Source of the DNA: Flavobacteriales bacterium | GTDB lineage: Bacteria; Bacteroidota; Bacteroidia; Flavobacteriales_F; PHOS-HE28 | Direction: 5' to 3' | Length of the DNA: 6,076 bases | Assembly (NCBI GenBank): GCA_020854015.1 | Contig: JADZGG010000425.1 | Span: forward strand, 1-6,076 | In this document: positions 1 through 5,409 of the stretch, piece by piece | How positions within the stretch are numbered: position 1 is the stretch's first letter | Layout of the letters: each line of letters begins with the position of its first letter | Notes under the pieces: model-generated | Database searches by the model: none | What the model saw: only the letters and a program-made list of their open reading frames with translations | Told to the model about the DNA's origin: nothing | Translations under genes and position numbers: made by a program

Positions 1-174
1 CTCCTGTCCGATGCCGCTGAACCACTTGCTGATGCGCCCTTGGCGGAGCATGCTCAGCATCTTCTCCTCGATCAGGCGTGGGCGCAGGATGTGCTCGTAG
101 ATGTCCAGCAGCTCCGCGTCCGTCAGGTTCCGGCGGTCGAAGGCCAGCTGTTTCTTCTCGATGGTATCGATCAT
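1..174 (-). CDS. 2-oxoacid dehydrogenase E1 component (thiamine-diphosphate dependent), N-terminal part
   Basis: This is the first 58 codons of a leftward gene that continues past the window edge. The protein begins MIDTIEKKQLAFDRRNLTD, and further on reads RPRLIEEKMLSMLRQGRISK (residues 31-50) and then WFSGIGQE. The stretch with IEEKM, LRQG and the ending FSGIGQE is the typical opening of the alpha domain of branched-chain 2-oxoacid or pyruvate dehydrogenase E1. That enzyme decarboxylates a 2-oxoacid on thiamine diphosphate and passes the acyl group to the lipoyl E2 partner. In many Bacteroidota this N-terminus belongs to a fused alpha-beta E1 of roughly 650-700 residues, but the fusion cannot be checked here. 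The ATG at 174 is the only reasonable start, and no Shine-Dalgarno sequence precedes it. The gene is divergent from the LTA-synthase-like gene. Substrate specificity cannot be read from this fragment. Confidence 0.85.
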   Translation of the reverse strand, partial: MIDTIEKKQLAFDRRNLTDAELLDIYEHILRPRLIEEKMLSMLRQGRISKWFSGIGQE

Positions 175-192
175 GGTGCTTGAAATGCGGGG

Positions 193-200
193 CGAAGTTA
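193..200 (-). promoter_or_regulatory. Possible -7 promoter element for the leftward E1 gene
   Basis: On the minus strand this reads TAACTTCG, one mismatch from the Bacteroidota -7 consensus TAnnTTTG. It lies 18 bases upstream of the E1 start codon, a plausible distance for a short leader. No TTG-type -33 element is seen at the usual spacing, so this is only a candidate. Confidence 0.2.
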
Positions 201-226
201 GCCGCGACGGGGAGCCTCAGCGACCG

Positions 227-2131
227 ATGGAGCACCTCGGCCCGCCGTTCCGCATCTTCGCATCCGTGTTCGCGTGCCTCCGTCCCTTGTATGTGCTGCT
301 CCTTCGCCTGGGCGGTATGGTGGTGGTGTACACACTCCTGCGTCTGCTCTTCTGGGGGCTGAACCGCGACCAATTCCCCGATTCACCGCTTTCAGCGTTC
401 CTGGGCGGCATCCGCTTCGACCTCAGCGCGCTGGCCTGGCTGAACATGCCCTGGGTGGTACTGGCGCTCGTCCATCCTGACCCTTCCCCCCGCTTCGCAC
501 GGATCCAGAAGGGTGTCTTCCTGGGCATCAATGCGCTTGGTCTCTTCTTCAACTGCATCGACATCGTCTACTACGGCTTCACCTTGAAGCGCAGCACCGC
601 CGACCTCTTCGGCATCATGACCGCCGGTGGCGATCTGGTCAGCCTTGCCCCGGTCTTCATCCGCGACTATTGGTACATCGTGTTGCTCTTTCTGGGCTGC
701 CTTGTGCTGGCGATGTGGTCCTACACCCTTGCGGGAAAGCTGCCGCGAAAAGACGTGCCCGCGCGACCGAAGTGGCTGTGGCGCACCTTGGCCGTAGCGC
801 TCGTGGTGCTCTGTTCGCGCGGCGGTGTCCAGCTGATCCCCTTGATGGTCATCGATGCCAGTTCGTATGCGGAGCCAGCCTACATGCCCGTGGTGCTGAA
901 CACGCCCTTCACCATCATGACCAGCTTGGGCAAACCGACCATCCAGGAACGACGGTACATGACCGATGCCGAAGCGGACCGCCTTTGGCCTGTGATCCAT
1001 CAATACGGCGACACGGCGATCGCCGGTACCAAGCCGAACGTGGTGCTCATCATCCTGGAAAGCTTCAGTGCCAATTACAGCAAGCTGCTTTCCGGACAGG
1101 CTCCAGGCTACATGCCCTTCCTCGATTCGCTCATGGCGAACGGGCTCACCTACACGCACGCCTATGCCAACGGCCGACGCAGCATCGATGGGGTGCCCGC
1201 GATCATCGCCTCCATGCCCAAGCTCATGGAGGAGGCCTTCATCAACTCGCCGGCCATCGATGTGCCCTTCACTTCGCTCGCCAGCACGTTGGCGGCCCAA
1301 GGCTACACGACGAGCTTCTTCCACGGCGGTCGCAACGGGACCATGGGCTTCGACACGTTCACACGCCTAGCGGGGTACCAGCGCTACGTAGGGCAGGACG
1401 AATACCCGGACGCGGCTGACAACGACGGCATCTGGGGCATCCGCGACGAGCCCTTCCTCCAGTACTTCGCCACGGAGCTGAACAACACCCCGCAGCCTTT
1501 CCATAGCACGATATTCACGCTCAGCTCCCACCACCCCTACCACCTGCCCGAGAACGACGCGCACCGTTTCGCCGCAGGCACCATGCCGATCCACCCCACC
1601 CTGCGCTATGCTGACCATGCGTTGCAGCAGTTCTTCGAGACCGCGAAGAAGATGCCGTGGTATGCGAACACGCTCTTTGTGATCACCGCGGACCACACGG
1701 CCGATCTAAAGCGCGACGGACAGCTCAGCGGAACGGCCTTTGACCATTGGATCCCGCTGGTATACTACATGCCAGGTCGCATCCTGCCGAAGAAGGAACA
1801 CCGGACCACCCAGCAGATCGACATCGCACCGACCGTGTTCGACCTGATCGGACACGCCAAGCCGTTCTTCTCCTTTGGAGCCAGCGCCATTCGCAATGAA
1901 CGGATGCCTTCCGCAGTAAGCGAAGGCAACGCGACGTGGATGATCATCACGGATGAAGTGCAGATCCGAACGGATGGTGAAAAGGTCCTCTGGGCTGAAC
2001 GCTTGCGGGAGGATAAGGGTGGACCCAAGGCTCGTGTGGGAGAGATCGCGGGGCCGAACCGCCAGTTGCAGGCCGCGATCCAGCAGTTCCATGCACATTT
2101 GCTGAAGCGCGACATGGTCTTAGTGAAATGA
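227..2131 (+). CDS. LTA synthase family membrane phosphotransferase or sulfatase-like protein
   Basis: A 634-residue inner-membrane enzyme with the LtaS layout. About five N-terminal membrane segments (roughly residues 18-43, 64-83, 96-118, 150-168, 184-205) are followed by an extracytoplasmic alkaline-phosphatase-superfamily domain from about 268. Visible active-site motifs are NVVLIILESFSANY (metal-ligand Glu278), NGRRSIDGVPAI (nucleophile position, Ser319), SSHHPY (His435/436) and ITADHTAD (Asp489-His490). In Gram-positive LtaS the equivalent enzyme moves phosphoglycerol from phosphatidylglycerol to a glycolipid and releases diacylglycerol. In a Gram-negative host the acceptor may instead be a periplasmic glucan, glycan or lipid. 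The frame is open from base 101, but the ATG at 227 is preferred: earlier ATGs (173, 185) add a charged leader overlapping the divergent E1 start. No well-spaced ribosome binding site is seen for any of them. The end overlaps the lipid kinase gene by four bases. The family is fairly sure; the substrate is unknown. Confidence 0.88.
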   Translation: MEHLGPPFRIFASVFACLRPLYVLLLRLGGMVVVYTLLRLLFWGLNRDQFPDSPLSAFLGGIRFDLSALAWLNMPWVVLALVHPDPSPRFARIQKGVFLGINALGLFFNCIDIVYYGFTLKRSTADLFGIMTAGGDLVSLAPVFIRDYWYIVLLFLGCLVLAMWSYTLAGKLPRKDVPARPKWLWRTLAVALVVLCSRGGVQLIPLMVIDASSYAEPAYMPVVLNTPFTIMTSLGKPTIQERRYMTDAEADRLWPVIHQYGDTAIAGTKPNVVLIILESFSANYSKLLSGQAPGYMPFLDSLMANGLTYTHAYANGRRSIDGVPAIIASMPKLMEEAFINSPAIDVPFTSLASTLAAQGYTTSFFHGGRNGTMGFDTFTRLAGYQRYVGQDEYPDAADNDGIWGIRDEPFLQYFATELNNTPQPFHSTIFTLSSHHPYHLPENDAHRFAAGTMPIHPTLRYADHALQQFFETAKKMPWYANTLFVITADHTADLKRDGQLSGTAFDHWIPLVYYMPGRILPKKEHRTTQQIDIAPTVFDLIGHAKPFFSFGASAIRNERMPSAVSEGNATWMIITDEVQIRTDGEKVLWAERLREDKGGPKARVGEIAGPNRQLQAAIQQFHAHLLKRDMVLVK

Positions 2132-2991
2132 AGGTCACCCTCCTCCTCAACCCCCGTGCGGGCAAGAAGCGCGCGCTCACCGTACAGGACAGTGCACGGG
2201 CCATTGCGCATGACCTGGGGATCGCGCTCCACATCCAAGTGATCACCGGGCCGGGCGAGGGCACCACCATGGCCCGCGCCGCCGTGGAGCAGGGTGCGGA
2301 TCGCGTGATCAGTGTCGGCGGGGACGGCACCTTGAACGCGATCGCAGCAGGGCTCGTGGGCACGAAGGTTCCGCTGGGCATCGTGGCCATGGGCAGTGGC
2401 AACGGCTATGCCCGTTCGCAGAAACTGCCGCTCGATCCGGTGAAGGCTTTGCGCATCGCCATGACCGGCACGGCCAGCGCCATGGACGTGTGCTACCTCA
2501 ACGATCGGCTCTTCCTCGGCACCGCAGGCATCGGCTTCGACGCACGCGTATCGCACGAATTCGACAAGAGCAAGGGCCGGGGCATGAGCGAGTACATGCG
2601 CATCACGCTCAAGGAGATCCTCGGCGCCAAACCCATGCGCGTGGTGGTGAAGGCCAACAACGAGACCACCGAGCACCAGGTGCTCATGATGGTGTTCGCG
2701 AACACGCGCGAGTTCGGCAACGGTGCCATCATCAGCCCAGGATCCGCGCCGGACGATGGTCTGGCGGAGCTCCAATTGGTGAGCAAGCCCTCCTTCGTCC
2801 CGCTGATGAAGGCGTTCTACGATGTGTACACCGGCCGCGCCAACAAGAGCAAGTACATCAAGACCATCGTTTCACGCGAAGCGCTGGTGCACCAGGCCGG
2901 CACCTTGGCCCACCTCGATGGGGAACCCGTGGTCATCGGCAACGAAGTGCGCTTCCGCCTCGAACCGAAGCGGCTATGGGTGGTGCGGTGA
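2128..2991 (+). CDS. Diacylglycerol kinase family lipid kinase
   Basis: This 287-residue protein has the full length of the soluble DgkB/YegS-type lipid kinases, which phosphorylate diacylglycerol or a related lipid at the inner face of the membrane. Signature motifs are NPRAGKK at residues 8-14, the nucleotide-binding GGDGTLN at 64-70, AMGSGNGYAR at 87-96, GTAGIGFDA at 131-139, PDDGLAEL at 208-215 and the C-terminal DGEPV at 264-268. Glu266 lies where the family has its likely catalytic base. The GSGNG form, in place of the commoner GSGND, is familiar from Bacteroidota members. The start codon shares ATGA with the stop of the LTA-synthase-like gene and has no Shine-Dalgarno sequence, so translational coupling is likely. 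This pairing suggests that the kinase recycles diacylglycerol left by its neighbour. The true lipid substrate cannot be told from sequence, and other members act on phosphatidylglycerol or sphingoid bases. Confidence 0.92.
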   Translation: MKVTLLLNPRAGKKRALTVQDSARAIAHDLGIALHIQVITGPGEGTTMARAAVEQGADRVISVGGDGTLNAIAAGLVGTKVPLGIVAMGSGNGYARSQKLPLDPVKALRIAMTGTASAMDVCYLNDRLFLGTAGIGFDARVSHEFDKSKGRGMSEYMRITLKEILGAKPMRVVVKANNETTEHQVLMMVFANTREFGNGAIISPGSAPDDGLAELQLVSKPSFVPLMKAFYDVYTGRANKSKYIKTIVSREALVHQAGTLAHLDGEPVVIGNEVRFRLEPKRLWVVR

Positions 2992-3003
2992 TCGAACGCC
3001 TCG

Positions 3004-3026
3004 GTCGCTCGCGTGTACGGAGCGAC
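3004..3026 (+). promoter_or_regulatory. Inverted repeat covering the ribosome binding site of the secreted-protein gene
   Basis: GTCGCTC (3004-3010) and GAGCGAC (3020-3026) are perfect 7-base inverted repeats separated by nine bases, in the 38-base gap between the lipid kinase and the secreted-protein gene. The only clear Shine-Dalgarno sequence of the cluster, GGAG at 3019-3022, seven bases before the ATG at 3030, lies mostly in the right arm. No T-run follows, so it does not look like an intrinsic terminator. If it folds in RNA it should lower translation of the third gene relative to the first two. That role is inferred. Confidence 0.4.
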
Positions 3027-3029
3027 GTC

Positions 3030-4295
3030 ATGCGTCGCACCCATCTTCTCCTCCTGCTCTTCCTGATCGGCACCTCCACCGTACAGGCTCAATGTTGTTG
3101 CTCCAGCATCTCGGTGCAACTGAGCCTGCCCTACCCGGCGATGCGCGACACGTCCGCGTCGTACACGATCAAACCCGGCGACGGGCCACGGACCAGTGTC
3201 CGTTTTAGCGGTGACAGCCTGATGTCACTCAACTTCCGGACCGGCTGTGGTCGCTCTTCCACGACCTGGACGATCCGCCATAAGTGGACCGGACAGGAGA
3301 TGCAGGTGGACCTGGAGGACATGTGGGGCGATGTGCGCTATCCGATCATCCGGATCCCGTTCACCAGCGGCTGGTACCGGTTCGATGTCCAGGAGCTCGG
3401 GCGCTGTCAGGCCGATCAACGAGACCCGGGCGATCGATACCCGCGCGACGCACAGCGCCCCGGTCTGGCCTTGGAGCAGCCTTTCGGAACGACGGACACC
3501 ATCGCTTGCCACGGTGGCTTGCTGGCCATCCATCGAGGAGGGCGTGAGGCCGGCTGGATCCGACCGCTCAACATCATGAACTTCGGGTGGAGCCTCTACG
3601 CGCCCCTGCCCGAACCCACCAAGGCTGCAGCACCCCTGCATCCCGGCGGCGAGGCGTGGTTCGAACAGCAACTGCACACGCGCTTCAGCAAGCCGCTGAT
3701 CGAGCGGTTGAACGTGCACACCACGATCACCGGATTCGCGATGGTGGAGGAAAGCGGCTACATCCACGAGGTGCACCTGAACGGCGGCAACTACCCCGAA
3801 CTCGATGCCGAACTGATACGCGTGGTGCGCCTCAGCCAACGGTGGACGCCCGCCTCGGTCGAGGACATCGCGGTCACCAGCGACCGCACGATCTACCGCT
3901 ACATCCGCCAGTCAGTGCCCATCTCCTTCACGGTGGACCCCGACAGCATTTGGACGGAGATCTCCGAGCAGGACCTGACGGTCCTCCCGGCCGCTCCGAC
4001 CAGCAGCGATGAGCTTACCGTGACCTTTCACTGGATCGGTGGCTCCTGCGGGCAGTATGAGGCCTATGCCAAGATGCAACCGCGCGGCAAGGAAAGCGAA
4101 GTACGCGATGTCTTTCTCTATTTCGGTGCGACCCTCCCAGCGCAATGCGAGGACATGCAGCCGCAGTCGTTCGGCTTCACCATGAAGCCGCTACCGCAAG
4201 GGCGCTATCGGTTCCGGCAGATGCCGCATCCCACGTTGGAGCGCGGCGTGTGGGCACCGGATCCGTATCGGGTGCGGTATGTGGAGGTGCGGTAG
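3030..4295 (+). CDS. Secreted protein with an internal TonB C-terminal-like domain, function unknown
   Basis: A 421-residue protein. Residues 1-20 are a signal peptide (positive start, six-Leu/Phe core, likely cut after VQA), so the product should be periplasmic, outer-membrane-associated or secreted. The mature chain would begin QCCCSS; there is no proper lipobox. Residues about 205-303 resemble the TonB C-terminal fold: GFAMVEESGYIHEVHLNGG, then YPELDAELIRVVR, QRWTPA and finally VPISF, matching the family pattern of a G-x-V strand, a LD-x-x-x-x-x-VV helix, a W-x-P turn and a closing VP-x-x-F strand. On either side are two similar stretches (about 60-120 and 325-397). Eight cysteines (22, 23, 24, 73, 126, 160, 340, 373) fit an oxidising compartment. 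The ATG at 3030 is chosen because it gives the signal peptide and has GGAG seven bases upstream; the in-frame ATG at 2976 would overlap the kinase gene and bury the signal. It is third in a rightward cluster. No name is justified. Confidence 0.8.
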   Translation: MRRTHLLLLLFLIGTSTVQAQCCCSSISVQLSLPYPAMRDTSASYTIKPGDGPRTSVRFSGDSLMSLNFRTGCGRSSTTWTIRHKWTGQEMQVDLEDMWGDVRYPIIRIPFTSGWYRFDVQELGRCQADQRDPGDRYPRDAQRPGLALEQPFGTTDTIACHGGLLAIHRGGREAGWIRPLNIMNFGWSLYAPLPEPTKAAAPLHPGGEAWFEQQLHTRFSKPLIERLNVHTTITGFAMVEESGYIHEVHLNGGNYPELDAELIRVVRLSQRWTPASVEDIAVTSDRTIYRYIRQSVPISFTVDPDSIWTEISEQDLTVLPAAPTSSDELTVTFHWIGGSCGQYEAYAKMQPRGKESEVRDVFLYFGATLPAQCEDMQPQSFGFTMKPLPQGRYRFRQMPHPTLERGVWAPDPYRVRYVEVR

Positions 4296-4298
4296 GAG

Positions 4299-4592
4299 TT
4301 ACGGGCCGAAGCGCTTGCTGGGCTTGCGGTTGGTGTGTCGAACCTGATACACGAACACCTGATTCCCCTTGACCTTAAAGACGACGCGATATGGGAAATC
4401 GTCCAATGCGGCATGGCGGAAGTCACCCTTGCGAAGTTGGTATCCGTACGGGTTGCTGCGGATGAAGGTGAAGCAACGCTGTAGTTCATCGAGAAAGCGA
4501 TGACCCAAGCCCTTGCGTTGCTTGTCGTACCAGATGGCGACTGCAGAGAACTCACGCACCGCCTCAACGCGGACGTGGAAGGAATAGCTCAT
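4299..4592 (-). CDS. ParE/RelE-superfamily toxin of a type II toxin-antitoxin module
   Basis: A 97-residue basic protein with the ParE/RelE fold pattern. It has an N-terminal helical region EFSAVAIWYDKQRKGLGHRF (residues 14-33) and a second helix FLDELQRCFTFIRSNP. The strands that follow include GDFRHAALDDFPYRVVFKV, and the chain ends in VYQVRHTNRKPSKRF. The WY-x-x-Q-x-x-GLG-x-x-FL-x-EL block, FPY-x-V and the final HT-x-R-x-P are the usual marks of the plasmid stabilisation/ParE group. Members either poison DNA gyrase or cleave mRNA at the ribosome, and sequence alone does not say which. The start codon overlaps the antitoxin stop by four bases (ATGA), with no Shine-Dalgarno sequence, so it should be made by coupled translation after the antitoxin. 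Its stop codon is three bases from that of the convergent secreted-protein gene. Confidence 0.88.
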   Translation of the reverse strand: MSYSFHVRVEAVREFSAVAIWYDKQRKGLGHRFLDELQRCFTFIRSNPYGYQLRKGDFRHAALDDFPYRVVFKVKGNQVFVYQVRHTNRKPSKRFGP

Positions 4593-4825
4593 TTACCCAG
4601 GGCTTCACGCGCCATGCGCATGGCCTCGTCCATCGACACGTAGGCATCCTCACCGCTCTCCTGCCTGCGTTCGATCTCACGCAGCTCAACCATCTCGTCC
4701 TCCGTGAAGTCCACATCCGCACGACCGTGCCGGTCGAACAGGTCCTTGATGCGTTGCAGGAAGGCGGTGTCCTTCTCAAGGAGCAGGCGCTCCATTAGGC
4801 TGAGCTTGAGTTCGGAGGTGCTCAT
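4589..4825 (-). CDS. Antitoxin partner of the ParE/RelE-type toxin
   Basis: A 78-residue acidic, Glu/Met-rich helical protein directly upstream of the toxin gene and overlapping it by four bases, the usual antitoxin-first order. It begins MSTSELKLSLMERLLLEKDT, a helical opening common to small Bacteroidota antitoxins. It ends EDAYVSMDEAMRMAREALGK (residues 59-78), resembling the S-x-DEA-x-x-x-x-ARE tail that wraps around ParE/RelE toxins. No clear helix-turn-helix or ribbon-helix-helix is visible. The N-terminal half may therefore be a dimerisation region, and DNA binding by this protein is uncertain. The role is assigned mainly by size, position, overlap and tail. The ATG at 4825 follows a TATCTTTG promoter-like element by a short leader and has no Shine-Dalgarno sequence. 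Confidence 0.8.
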   Translation of the reverse strand: MSTSELKLSLMERLLLEKDTAFLQRIKDLFDRHGRADVDFTEDEMVELREIERRQESGEDAYVSMDEAMRMAREALGK

Positions 4826-4841
4826 GACAGTTGCTGTTGCT

Positions 4842-4849
4842 CAAAGATA
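4842..4849 (-). promoter_or_regulatory. Candidate -7 promoter element for the toxin-antitoxin operon
   Basis: On the minus strand this reads TATCTTTG, a full match to the Bacteroidota -7 consensus TAnnTTTG. It ends 16 bases before the antitoxin ATG, leaving a leader of about ten bases. No TTG appears 17-25 bases further upstream, so the -33 element is missing or degenerate. It lies in the 135-base gap (4826-4960) after the lipoprotein gene, the only place in this leftward block with room for a separate promoter. No convincing terminator hairpin with a T-run was seen in that gap. Confidence 0.45.
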
Positions 4850-4960
4850 AGCGGCCGAGTTGCGCTACAGTTGGTCAGCATGGGAGATCAGTGGAGGGTG
4901 ATTCAAGGTATAGTCAAAGGATGAGCCCAGAGCACTATCTCGCGGCACCATTCCGGAAGG

Positions 4961-5395
4961 TCACACGATCCTAGCCTCGAACAATACTGGGCGCTTTGCT
5001 CCCGGAACGAACAAGTAGCTCTCATTCGCGTCGCCTCTTATGTAGAAGGTCACCACAACAACGTATGGCACCCAATGGCCTTCTTGATACAGGGGAAACT
5101 TTCCGCCTAAAAGCATCTCGCGATCCACAACACTCATCACTGGACCTTCACCACCTCCCATGGGTACATAGAACATGGGGCTGCTCCTAAAGTCCCGCAG
5201 CCGCTTGGGAATGTACTGATCGATGTCCGGGGCGCCGGTCGAGTCAGCCGAAGCGATCGTGTCTCGACTTACCTCTGTGAACGCCCCTGGAGCATAGACG
5301 TGGCGATCACCCCAATAGCCATGACGTGGATAGCTGCAACCGAGCCACGGGAGAACCAAAGCCACCATGAGCAACCACATCCACCTTCCGTTCAT
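4961..5395 (-). CDS. Small putative lipoprotein, function unknown
   Basis: A 144-residue protein I do not recognise. Its N-terminus has Arg4, a hydrophobic core (WMWLLMVALVLPWLGC, residues 5-20) and Cys20 followed by SYPRHGYWGD. This looks like a lipoprotein signal with lipidation at Cys20, although Trp at -3 and Leu at -2 make the lipobox imperfect. The mature part is aromatic- and Gly-rich, with SPMFYVPMGGGEGPVM (72-87), a very hydrophobic strand WVPYVVVVTFYIRG (108-121) and a closing SYLFVPGAKRPVLFEARIV, so a beta-rich fold is likely. The ATG at 5395 is 14 bases after the stop of the M1 peptidase gene, so the two are probably cotranscribed. The frame stays open upstream, but only by running in a second frame through the peptidase gene. 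By hand count the stretch 5041-5100 is 29/60 G+C, against 38/60 for 5461-5520 in the peptidase gene, which hints at weaker constraint or a separate origin. Confidence 0.7.
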   Translation of the reverse strand: MNGRWMWLLMVALVLPWLGCSYPRHGYWGDRHVYAPGAFTEVSRDTIASADSTGAPDIDQYIPKRLRDFRSSPMFYVPMGGGEGPVMSVVDREMLLGGKFPLYQEGHWVPYVVVVTFYIRGDANESYLFVPGAKRPVLFEARIV

Positions 5396-5409
5396 GACAT
5401 GCGGCGCCG

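Noticed and set aside
392..1324. Open minus-strand frame of 310 codons opposite the LTA-synthase-like gene
   Set aside because: Its translation is rich in His, Gly, Arg and Glu with no recognisable motif, typical of an antisense shadow of a GC-rich gene. The plus strand carries a complete conserved enzyme.
1765..2775. Open minus-strand frame of 336 codons opposite the end of the LTA-synthase-like gene and the lipid kinase gene
   Set aside because: It spans two well-supported plus-strand genes, has low-complexity His/Ala/Val composition and no family signature.
2490..3029. Upstream in-frame extension of the secreted-protein gene into the lipid kinase gene
   Set aside because: The extra sequence is Arg/His/Gly-rich frame-shadow and would place the clear signal peptide in mid-protein. 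The ATG at 3030 has a Shine-Dalgarno sequence and gives an intact signal peptide.
2992..3029. Intrinsic terminator after the lipid kinase gene
   Set aside because: The inverted repeat here is not followed by a T-run and runs straight into the next start codon, so it fits masking of a ribosome binding site better.
4880..4924. Fourteen-codon plus-strand frame (MGDQWRVIQGIVKG) in the gap upstream of the antitoxin gene
   Set aside because: Too short to separate from chance, with no ribosome binding site or recognisable leader-peptide features such as codon runs.
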